Source: Chloroflexota bacterium (lineage in GTDB: Bacteria > Chloroflexota > Dehalococcoidia > GIF9 > AB-539-J10). Taken from it: 6,364 bases of DNA. Made by a program: the position numbers and the translations under genes. Positions 1 through 6,302 of this stretch are shown in pieces. The stretch is from positions 1 through 6,364 of the forward strand of contig JAUVWD010000045.1 in assembly GCA_030604285.1 (NCBI GenBank), read 5' to 3'. The number at the start of each line of letters is the position of its first letter. Positions within the stretch are counted from its first letter, which is position 1. The notes beneath the pieces are model-generated. The model worked only from the letters and a program-made list of their open reading frames with translations. It searched no databases and had not been told where the DNA came from.

Positions 1-63
1 GAAGAATACTATGGCAAGGTAATGCCTGTTAAGGTAAGGGAAATTCTGAAAAAATATGATTAA
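1..63 (+). CDS. nuoE: C-terminal end of a NuoE-like [2Fe-2S] subunit (5'-truncated by the window edge)
   Basis: Frame 1 reads 20 codons ending in TAA at 61-63. The tail begins EEYYGKV and ends in a lysine-rich helix, REILKKYD. This is the characteristic C-terminus of the 24-kDa NuoE/HndA/HydC family, whose members end in a YYGK...V..IL..Y pattern. In that family a thioredoxin-like fold holds one [2Fe-2S] cluster and docks on the NuoF subunit; those cysteines lie upstream of the window. The next gene is a NuoF homologue and overlaps this stop by 8 bases, the usual nuoE-nuoF order, which supports the call. Only 20 residues are visible, so the identity rests on this short motif plus context. Confidence 0.75.
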   Translation, partial: EEYYGKVMPVKVREILKKYD

Positions 64-1999
64 AGATAAAGATTTTATGCCTCGCCTAAGTTCACCATCA
101 GAACTTGAAGAATTAAGGCAAAAGATAATAGCGAAAAGGGACCCTAACAAACTATGTATTACGCTATGTTCCGGCACTGGCTGTCGTGCCTCCGGTGCTG
201 AAAAGGTTAGTGCCTCACTTGAGGAGGAAGCCGAAAAACAGGGAGTCAAGGATAAGATTGATATTAGAAGGACAGGATGTCATGGTTTCTGTGAGCGCGG
301 CCCGATAATTGTTATTTATCCTGAGGAGATTTGCTACGTTAATGTGAAGCCTAGCGATGCTTCTGAGATTGTCTCCGCTACAAAAGAGGATTGGATAGTT
401 GACCGGCTTCTTTATGTTGAGCCAGTGAGTGGTGAGAAGATAATCCGCGAACCTGAGATACCGTTTTACAAGAATCAAACTCGTGTCCTGCTTGCTAATA
501 ATGAGCGTATTAACCCCGGGAGTATTGAAGACTATATTGCTTTGGGTGGCTATGCAGCTCTATGCAAGGCTCTCTTTGAAATGACTCCGGAGCAGGTTGT
601 GAATGAAGTACAAAGAGCTAACTTGAGAGGAAGGGGTGGTGCTGGTTTCCCTACGGGTAAGAAATGGGCAATAGTTAGACAGGTTGGTGGAGGACCAAAA
701 TATGTGATCGCTAATTGCGATGAGGGAGACCCTGGAGCTTATATGGATCGATCTCTGACTGAAGGGAATCCTCATAGTATACTTGAGGGCTTCATCATCG
801 GTGCTTATGGTGTGGGTGCCAGATATGGCTATATTTATTGCCGTCGGGAATATCCCTTGGCTTTGCGATGGTTAAGGGTAGCCTTGCAAGACTTGAGAGA
901 ACATGGTCTTCTGGGAGAGAATATTCTAGGCTCTGGCTTTAGTTTTGATATAGCCATTAATGAGGGAGCGGGGGCTTTTGTTTGTGGTGAGGAAACGGCG
1001 CTGATGGCTTCTATCGAAGGCAGAAGGGGTATGCCCCAATCACGCCCTCCATATCCAGCAACTTCTGGCCTATGGGGGAAGCCAACCTGCATTAACAATG
1101 TGAAGACGTGGGCCAGCGTGCCTTTTATTATCAGTAGAGGCGCAGATTGGTACAACTCTATTGGCACTGAGAAGAGCAAAGGAACCATGATTTTCTCCCT
1201 GGTAGGCAAAGTAAACAATACTGGGCTTATTGAGGTTCCTATGGGCATTACCCTAAGGGATTTGATTTATAAAATAGGTGGTGGTATTCGAGATGGTAAA
1301 CGATTTAAGGCGGTGCAAACTGGAGGGCCATCGGGTGGCTGCTTGCCGGCAAGTGCTCTGGATCTCCCCGTTGACTATGAGTCCCTCACTGCTGCTGGCT
1401 CTATTATGGGGTCCGGTGGCATGATTGTCATGGATGAGGATACCTGCATGGTAGATATTGCTAAGTATTTTCTTTCCTTTACCCAAGCGGAATCTTGTGG
1501 GAAATGTGCCCCTTGCCGTGTGGGAACAAGGCAGATGCTGAATATTTTGGAGCGGATAAGCAAAGGCGATGGTGAACCTGGCGATATACAGAAGCTGGAG
1601 AAATTGGCTGCCACTGTCAGAGATTGTTCCCTTTGTGCTCTGGGGGGAACAGCACCTAATCCAGTGCTTACCACCATTCGCTATTTCCGTGATGAGTATG
1701 AAACACACATTAATGAAAAACGCTGCCCAGCGCTAGCATGTAAACCGCTCATTTCTTATTACATTCTTCCTGAAAAGTGCCAAGGATGTGGTATCTGTCT
1801 CCGGGAGTGCCCTGTGGAGGCTATTTCGGGAGGGAAGAGGATGGTGCATGTCATCGATCAAGATAAGTGCACTAAGTGCGGCACTTGTCTTGATGTATGT
1901 CCTCCTCGTTTCAGCGCTGTGGCGAAAGTTTCGGGAGAACATATCACAGTTCCTGAGAAACCAATTCCGGTGAGTGTGTCTAAGGGGAAGAAGGGATAA
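56..1999 (+). CDS. nuoF: NuoF/HydB/HndC-type NADH-binding FMN and Fe-S subunit, bifurcating-type domain layout
   Basis: This is the soluble NAD(H)-oxidising flavoprotein subunit of a multisubunit oxidoreductase. Domains in order: an N-terminal thioredoxin-like [2Fe-2S] domain with C38, C43, C75 and C79; the FMN/NADH domain with GRGGAGFPTGKKW at 192-204, then CDEGDPGAY and GAGAFVCGEETAL; an SLBB-like segment around 365-425; the NuoF C-terminal [4Fe-4S] site CGKCAPC (C481, C484, C487) plus C527 in CALG; and a tail with two [4Fe-4S] ferredoxin motifs (C575, C578, C581, C585 and C605, C608, C611, C615). About 650 residues and both extra cluster domains match HydB/HndC rather than respiratory NuoF (about 430 residues). 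In HydABC-type enzymes this layout belongs to the bifurcating core. The ATG at 56 lies inside the upstream gene with no strong ribosome site. ATG 77 (residue 8, MPRLSSP) matches typical family starts equally well. The physiological partner enzyme is not visible. Confidence 0.93.
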   Translation: MIKDKDFMPRLSSPSELEELRQKIIAKRDPNKLCITLCSGTGCRASGAEKVSASLEEEAEKQGVKDKIDIRRTGCHGFCERGPIIVIYPEEICYVNVKPSDASEIVSATKEDWIVDRLLYVEPVSGEKIIREPEIPFYKNQTRVLLANNERINPGSIEDYIALGGYAALCKALFEMTPEQVVNEVQRANLRGRGGAGFPTGKKWAIVRQVGGGPKYVIANCDEGDPGAYMDRSLTEGNPHSILEGFIIGAYGVGARYGYIYCRREYPLALRWLRVALQDLREHGLLGENILGSGFSFDIAINEGAGAFVCGEETALMASIEGRRGMPQSRPPYPATSGLWGKPTCINNVKTWASVPFIISRGADWYNSIGTEKSKGTMIFSLVGKVNNTGLIEVPMGITLRDLIYKIGGGIRDGKRFKAVQTGGPSGGCLPASALDLPVDYESLTAAGSIMGSGGMIVMDEDTCMVDIAKYFLSFTQAESCGKCAPCRVGTRQMLNILERISKGDGEPGDIQKLEKLAATVRDCSLCALGGTAPNPVLTTIRYFRDEYETHINEKRCPALACKPLISYYILPEKCQGCGICLRECPVEAISGGKRMVHVIDQDKCTKCGTCLDVCPPRFSAVAKVSGEHITVPEKPIPVSVSKGKKG

Positions 2000-2011
2000 A
2001 GGATAAAGGAG
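1998..2011 (+). promoter_or_regulatory. Tandem Shine-Dalgarno-like AAAGGA repeats before the NuoG-GltD fusion
   Basis: The 12-base gap between the two genes carries AAAGGA twice. The first copy, at 1998-2003, overlaps the previous stop codon and sits 8 bases before the ATG at 2012, an ideal spacing. The second, AAAGGAG at 2005-2011, abuts the ATG and is too close for normal initiation. The first copy is probably the functional site. The start is also supported by the protein, whose first residues (ETINLTIDGRKV) are the usual beginning of a NuoG-type [2Fe-2S] domain. Confidence 0.6.
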
Positions 2012-4150
2012 ATGGAAACTATTAACCTAACTATTGATGGGCGGAAGGTTAAAGCGAGTAGAGGCATGACGGTACTGGAGGCGACTCACTCGGCAGGCAT
2101 TTATATCCCTGCTCTATGTGCTCACCCCGATCTAGCACCTTTTGGAGCCTGTCGCCTATGCATCGTAGAGATTGAAGGAATGCGAGGCTTCCCCACCGCG
2201 TGCACCACTACAGCAGAAGACGGGATGGTAGTTTGCACTAATACTCCGCAAATTCAGGAGCTTCGCCGCCGCGTACTGGAGTTGATACTTACAGAGCATC
2301 CTTCTAATTGTCTGGTCTGTCCTCGTGAAGAGGAATGTACAGCGCTGGATATAAACTTGCCTGATGTTTTGTTAACAGAGCGCTGTGTGACTTGCCCCGG
2401 GAACGGGCGTTGTGAATTGCAAAAGATCGCTGAATATATCCAGCTTAAGGAAATTGTTCTTCCATATACCCCCAAAAACCTTCCTGTCAAGCGCGATGAG
2501 CCTCTCTTCGATATAGATTACAACTTGTGTGTTTTATGCGGACGCTGCGTTAGGATGTGTCAGGAGGTGCGGGGGATAAATGCAATTGCTTTCACCTTCC
2601 GTGGTAGCCAGACTATGGTGGGTACTGCCTTTGGCTGTTCCCTTAAAGACTCAGGATGTAAGTTTTGTGGTGCCTGTATTGAGGTTTGTCCCACAGGCGC
2701 TCTGGCAGACCGAGCGTACAAATGGGAACCTCTGACTGATCGGGAAGCTGCCCTTGTTCACTGCACTCACGCTTGCCCTGCAGGAATTGATGTTCCTCGC
2801 TATGTCGATCTTATCGCCGCAGGGAAGTTTGCCGAGGCGTTAGCTGTAATTAGAGAAAAGGTTCCATTTCCTGCGGTGCTTGCATATGTTTGTGTTCATC
2901 CTTGTGAGGAGGTATGCCGTCGTGGGCAGGTGAATGAGCCTATTGCCATAAAGGCGTTGAAACGCTTTGCCGCTGAGCATGACAATGGACTATGGAAACA
3001 GAATTCTAAGTTAGCGCCTGCTACAGGTAAGCGAGTAGCTATAGTGGGTTCGGGTCCGGCAGGATTGACCGCGGCGTATTACTTGGTAAAGCTGGGGCAT
3101 AAGGTAACAGTGTTTGAAGCGCTGCCCGAGCCTGGCGGAATGATGCGTGTGGGTATTTCTGGATATCGCCTGCCTAGAGAGATATTGAAAACCGAAATCG
3201 CGGAAATAGAAGATTTCGGCGTGGATATAAAAACTAATTCCAAGGTTGAATCTTTAGATGGGCTTTTTAAAGATGGGTATGACGCAATCTTCCTAGCCCT
3301 CGGGGCCCATCGGGGAGTCCAAATGGGGATCGAGGGGGAACAGGAAAGTGGGGTGCTGGATTGCATATCTTTCCTCAAAGATGTGAATCTGGGTAGGAAA
3401 GTCGAGCTGGGAGAAAGAGTAGCAATTGTTGGCGATGGTGAGCCAGCAGTGGATGCCGCGCGAACTGCAATTCGTCTGGGCGCCAAAGAGGTGACTATCC
3501 TTTCCTCTAGAGAGGAGATTTCTGCCACTCCTGAGAGTGTAAGGGCGGCTCTGGATGAGGGAGTGAGAACACAGCTCAATGTCACACCTGTCAAGATAAT
3601 AAGAGAAAAAGCCGTAATTAAAGTGCATTGTATTCACGCACAATCAAGCGGCGAGGAAGGTGGCGAGTTTAGTATGTATGTTGATACGTTAATAGTTGCT
3701 CTTGCTCAGATACCCGAGATCCCAATTGGCTTTGGATTGCAAGTTGGCAAAGGAAACACAATTCAAGTTGACACTGAGACTCTTGCCACTAGTAAGAGAG
3801 CTGTGTTTGCAGGTGGCGATGCTGTAACTGGGCCAAGTTCAATTATAGAGGCGATTGCAGCAGGGAGGAAAGCAGCAATAGCTATAGATAAATGTCTTGG
3901 GGGGGATGGCAATATAGATGAGACTCTAGTTCAAAAAGAGAAGCAGAGCCCATGTTTGGGGCGCGATGAAGGTTTCGCCTATAAGCCACGTATTTCAATG
4001 CCTTGCTTGCCAGTTGGCCAGCGTCTTCGTAGCTTCTCTGTGGTAGAGCTTGGCTTCAATAAAAAGATGGCTATCGAGGAGGCAAGGCGATGTCTGAAAT
4101 GTAACCTAAGGCTACAAATTAGGAGGATGCCACAACTGGGAGATGAATAG
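2012..4150 (+). CDS. NuoG-type Fe-S segment fused to a GltD/NfnB-type FAD oxidoreductase module
   Basis: A 712-residue electron-transfer subunit, predicted cytoplasmic (no signal peptide or membrane segment). It starts with a plant-type [2Fe-2S] domain (C36, C47, C50, C64). Next come a His-Cys cluster site (H96, C100, C103, C109), an extra C125-C128-C134 triplet, and two [4Fe-4S] motifs (C173, C176, C179, C183 and C216, C219, C222, C226). From about residue 245 it becomes a GltD/dihydropyrimidine-dehydrogenase-like module: cluster cysteines C251, C255, C294, C298, C302; FAD Rossmann motif GSGPAG at 346-351; second dinucleotide fold GDGEPA at 474-479; and the FAD-contacting GGD at 601-603. The C-terminus carries RRCLKC (C694, C697), which probably completes the first GltD cluster. 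Similar fusions are known from formate dehydrogenase, hydrogenase and benzoyl-CoA reductase (BzdV-like) systems. There is no molybdopterin domain, so it is not the catalytic formate dehydrogenase subunit. The second nucleotide site is atypical (SSREE where YRR is usual). Its exact partner and function are inferred. Confidence 0.88.
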   Translation: METINLTIDGRKVKASRGMTVLEATHSAGIYIPALCAHPDLAPFGACRLCIVEIEGMRGFPTACTTTAEDGMVVCTNTPQIQELRRRVLELILTEHPSNCLVCPREEECTALDINLPDVLLTERCVTCPGNGRCELQKIAEYIQLKEIVLPYTPKNLPVKRDEPLFDIDYNLCVLCGRCVRMCQEVRGINAIAFTFRGSQTMVGTAFGCSLKDSGCKFCGACIEVCPTGALADRAYKWEPLTDREAALVHCTHACPAGIDVPRYVDLIAAGKFAEALAVIREKVPFPAVLAYVCVHPCEEVCRRGQVNEPIAIKALKRFAAEHDNGLWKQNSKLAPATGKRVAIVGSGPAGLTAAYYLVKLGHKVTVFEALPEPGGMMRVGISGYRLPREILKTEIAEIEDFGVDIKTNSKVESLDGLFKDGYDAIFLALGAHRGVQMGIEGEQESGVLDCISFLKDVNLGRKVELGERVAIVGDGEPAVDAARTAIRLGAKEVTILSSREEISATPESVRAALDEGVRTQLNVTPVKIIREKAVIKVHCIHAQSSGEEGGEFSMYVDTLIVALAQIPEIPIGFGLQVGKGNTIQVDTETLATSKRAVFAGGDAVTGPSSIIEAIAAGRKAAIAIDKCLGGDGNIDETLVQKEKQSPCLGRDEGFAYKPRISMPCLPVGQRLRSFSVVELGFNKKMAIEEARRCLKCNLRLQIRRMPQLGDE
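4138..4142 (+). promoter_or_regulatory. Ribosome binding site for the nfnA-like gene, inside the upstream coding region
   Basis: GGGAG lies 8 bases before the ATG at 4151 and within the last codons of the fusion gene. The upstream TAG stop (4148-4150) directly touches this ATG, so terminating ribosomes arrive at the start codon and translational coupling is likely. A stronger AGGAGG at 4121-4126 is too far away (24 bases) to serve this start. Confidence 0.55.
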
Positions 4151-5023
4151 ATGTATAAAATTATAGCTAGAGAAGACCTGACACCAGATATTCATCTTTT
4201 CAAGATCGCTGCTCCTGCAGTAGCCAAGAAAGTTCGAGCAGGGCAATTTGTTATTGTTAGGATTGACGAAAAAGGCGAGCGCATTCCTCTTACTATTGCT
4301 GACTATGACTCTATCGAGGGCAGTGTCACCATCGTCTTCATGGAAGTTGGCAAGACGACTTGTCAACTGGCTACGCTGGAGGTTGGAGATTTCATCGCCA
4401 ATTTCGCCGGGCCTTTGGGCTTGCCAACCGAGATTGAAAATTATGGCACAGTGGTCTGTGTTGCTGGTGGATTCGCTGTTGCTCCAGCATTTGCTATCTC
4501 GAAGGCGATGAAGCAGGCAGGAAACAAGGTGATTTCCATTGTAGGAGCGAGGACAAAGAGCTTGCTCTTTTGGGAAGACCGTATGCGCAGTGTAAGCGAT
4601 AAGTTGATACTCACTACTGATGATGGCTCATATGGGCGCAAAGGATTGGTTACTGAGCCATTGAAGAAGCTTTTGCAGAACAGCAAAGTTGACCGAGTTA
4701 TCGCTATTGGACCCACTGTCATGATGAAATTCTGTTCCTTGACTACCAAACCTTTCGGTGTCAAGACCATAGTTAGCCTTAACCCCATAATGGTCGATGG
4801 CACCGGGATGTGCGGTTGTTGTCGAGTATCTGTGGGTGGCGAAACTAAGTTTGCTTGTGTGGATGGCCCCGACTTTGATGGGCATCAGGTGGATTGGGAT
4901 TTACTCCTATCTCGTCAGTGTGCCTACCTTGATGAAGAGAAACGCGCGCTGGAACTTTGGCAATCTGCTAGGGACAAGCAGAAAGGGAGACAAAGCTGTC
5001 ATGCCAGCATTGAACCTAACTAA
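4151..5023 (+). CDS. nfnA: NfnA/SudB-type ferredoxin-NADP+ reductase alpha subunit (FAD, [2Fe-2S])
   Basis: A 290-residue member of the PyrK/NfnA/SudB branch of ferredoxin-NADP+ reductases. In NfnAB this small subunit binds FAD and NAD(H) and exchanges electrons with the large subunit through one [2Fe-2S] cluster. Visible signs: the N-terminal beta-barrel begins MYKIIAREDLTPDI; RIPLTI at 44-49 is the FAD-binding RxPLT motif; the NAD(H)-binding fold has AGGFAVAP at 105-112 followed by VISIVGARTKSLL. Near the C-terminus, VDGTGMCGCC supplies D216, C221, C223 and C224, and C236 follows in FACVDG. This is the family cluster motif; Asp is reported as a ligand in characterised NfnA. The glycine motif is slightly unusual (FAVAP where VGIAP is common). 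It abuts the upstream fusion gene and overlaps the nfnB-like gene by 23 bases, the standard nfnA-nfnB order. It could pair with NfnB, with the GltD-like half of the fusion, or with both. Confidence 0.9.
   Translation: MYKIIAREDLTPDIHLFKIAAPAVAKKVRAGQFVIVRIDEKGERIPLTIADYDSIEGSVTIVFMEVGKTTCQLATLEVGDFIANFAGPLGLPTEIENYGTVVCVAGGFAVAPAFAISKAMKQAGNKVISIVGARTKSLLFWEDRMRSVSDKLILTTDDGSYGRKGLVTEPLKKLLQNSKVDRVIAIGPTVMMKFCSLTTKPFGVKTIVSLNPIMVDGTGMCGCCRVSVGGETKFACVDGPDFDGHQVDWDLLLSRQCAYLDEEKRALELWQSARDKQKGRQSCHASIEPN
4983..4989 (+). promoter_or_regulatory. Ribosome binding site supporting the nfnB-like start at 5001
   Basis: AAAGGGAG-like purine-rich sequence 11 bases before the ATG at 5001, inside the end of the nfnA-like gene. 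It supports 5001 as the start rather than the far upstream ATG at 4797, which lies over conserved NfnA codons, or the ATG at 5034, which has no clear ribosome site. Starting at 5001 gives about 11 residues before MPKQD, as NfnB proteins usually have. Confidence 0.5.
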
Positions 5024-6302
5024 AGCGCAGCCGATGCCAAAGCAGGATGTGTGCACTCGAGTGAGGAACTTCGATGAGGTGGCGTTGGGATATACTATGG
5101 AACAGGCGATAGCTGAGGTGAAACGTTGTGTCTACTATGCGCCCAAGCTCTTAGATGATAGGCACAGCGTCCTCTGTTGTCCCGACCATCCTTGCGTTCA
5201 AGCCTGCCCAGTGGGAGTTGACATTCCAGGATTCATTAAGGCGCTGCGTGAATATGATATGCCAAGGGCAGTGGAAGTGCTTAAAAGCAAAAACAACCTG
5301 CCTGCTATTTGCGGCCGCGTTTGCCCTCAGGAAATGCAATGCCAGTCCGCCTGCATACTTCAGAAAGTAGGAGAACCAGTAGCAATCGGTCGATTAGAAC
5401 GATATGTTGCAGATTGGGATCTTCGTCATAGGGGTGAGAATAAGCCCCGATCTGCGCGACCTACACCTCCGGGCAGGAAGGTAGCAATTGTTGGGTCGGG
5501 GCCAGCAGGGCTTACTACTGCTGCTGACCTGGCGAAGTTGGGGCATCAGGTTGTCATTTTCGAAGCCCTGCACGTAGCAGGAGGGGTATTGATGTATGGG
5601 ATTCCAGAGTTCAGGTTACCTAAGCGTATTGTCCAGGCTGAGATTGAGTATGTAAAATCCCTGGGTGTTGAAATTAAGCTCGATCAGGTGATAGGCAAAA
5701 TAGCCACTGTAGACGAACTTTTGGGAAATGGCTACGATACTGTTCTTCTGGCTCCTGGGGCTGGGGCACCGATGTTTCTAAATATTCCTGGTGAGAACTT
5801 GAGTGATATTTATTCCGCTAATGAATTTCTTACTCGAACAAACCTGATGAAGGCCTATAACTTCCCTGAATATGACACTCCGATAAAAGCAGGTAAAAGG
5901 GTGGCTGTCATTGGTGGAGGAAATGTGGCCATGGATGCCTCGAGATGCGCTTTGAGACTTGGAGCTGAGGAAGTATACATCATCTATCGGAGGTCTAAAG
6001 CTGAAATGCCGGCTAGGCTTGAGGAAAGAGAGAATGCTGAAGAGGAGGGAGTTATCTTCAAGCTTTTAACTAATCCCAAGAGGTTTATCGGTGATGAGCA
6101 GGGCAGGGTCAAAGCGCTAGAGTGCTATGAAATAGAGCTTGGTGAGCCTGATGAAAGTGGTCGTCGGCGACCGATTCCAAGACCGGACACTGAATTTATC
6201 ATTGACATGGACACAGCAATTATTGCTCTGGGCACCAGGCCGAACCCGATTATTCCCTCAACGACTAAGGGGCTTGAACTCACCAGATGGGGCACTATAT
6301 AA
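5001..6302 (+). CDS. nfnB: NfnB/SudA/GltA-type FAD and Fe-S subunit, cut short by an in-frame TAA
   Basis: The large subunit of NADH-dependent ferredoxin:NADP+ oxidoreductase, related to the glutamate synthase small chain; it carries the bifurcating FAD, two [4Fe-4S] clusters and the NADP(H) site. The N-terminus shows MPKQD and RNFDEVALGYT, typical of NfnB. Cluster residues are C43, C60, C65, C69, then C104, C108, C114, C118, with E133 at the Gln/Glu ligand position. FAD motif GSGPAG is at 165-170; NADP(H) motif GGGNVA at 305-310 and YRR at 329-331 are canonical. Two oddities stand out. The usual RCxxC is changed to C43-V-Y-Y, with about 14 extra residues before C59-C60. The frame also stops after WGTI at residue 433, while normal NfnB is about 460-470 residues and continues with the GGD FAD-contacting segment. 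The same frame encodes that missing part after the stop. The product as written would lack the C-terminal FAD contacts and may be non-functional; a base error in the sequence is an equally good explanation. Confidence 0.87.
   Translation: MPALNLTKAQPMPKQDVCTRVRNFDEVALGYTMEQAIAEVKRCVYYAPKLLDDRHSVLCCPDHPCVQACPVGVDIPGFIKALREYDMPRAVEVLKSKNNLPAICGRVCPQEMQCQSACILQKVGEPVAIGRLERYVADWDLRHRGENKPRSARPTPPGRKVAIVGSGPAGLTTAADLAKLGHQVVIFEALHVAGGVLMYGIPEFRLPKRIVQAEIEYVKSLGVEIKLDQVIGKIATVDELLGNGYDTVLLAPGAGAPMFLNIPGENLSDIYSANEFLTRTNLMKAYNFPEYDTPIKAGKRVAVIGGGNVAMDASRCALRLGAEEVYIIYRRSKAEMPARLEERENAEEEGVIFKLLTNPKRFIGDEQGRVKALECYEIELGEPDESGRRRPIPRPDTEFIIDMDTAIIALGTRPNPIIPSTTKGLELTRWGTI

Noticed and set aside
835..1708. 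Long open frames on the minus strand opposite the NuoF-like gene
   Set aside because: They mirror a strongly conserved coding region, their translations show no recognisable domain, and they lack ribosome sites. The same applies to minus-strand frames at 3079-3643 and 4441-4885.
1788..1973. Short plus-strand open frame inside the NuoF-like ferredoxin tail
   Set aside because: It is an out-of-frame shadow of the ferredoxin cysteine codons; there is no ribosome site and no recognisable protein.
2012..4150. Catalytic formate dehydrogenase or glutamate synthase small subunit
   Set aside because: The NuoG-like part has no molybdopterin domain following it, and a plain GltD is about 450-500 residues without the N-terminal NuoG-type clusters. 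The domain order supports an electron-transfer fusion.
4797..5000. Upstream extension of the nfnB-like frame to an ATG at 4797
   Set aside because: It covers the conserved NfnA [2Fe-2S] motif in another frame, and its translation has no NfnB similarity. The ATG at 5001 has a ribosome site and the right N-terminal length.
5127..5207. Compensating frameshifts as the cause of the altered NfnB cluster motif
   Set aside because: No other frame across this stretch restores the canonical RCxxCxxxxCxxxCP, and the flanking conserved residues are continuous in one frame.
6300..6302. TAA reassigned as a sense codon
   Set aside because: TAA terminates three other genes in the window at exactly the expected family lengths or positions, and no other internal TAA occurs in conserved regions.
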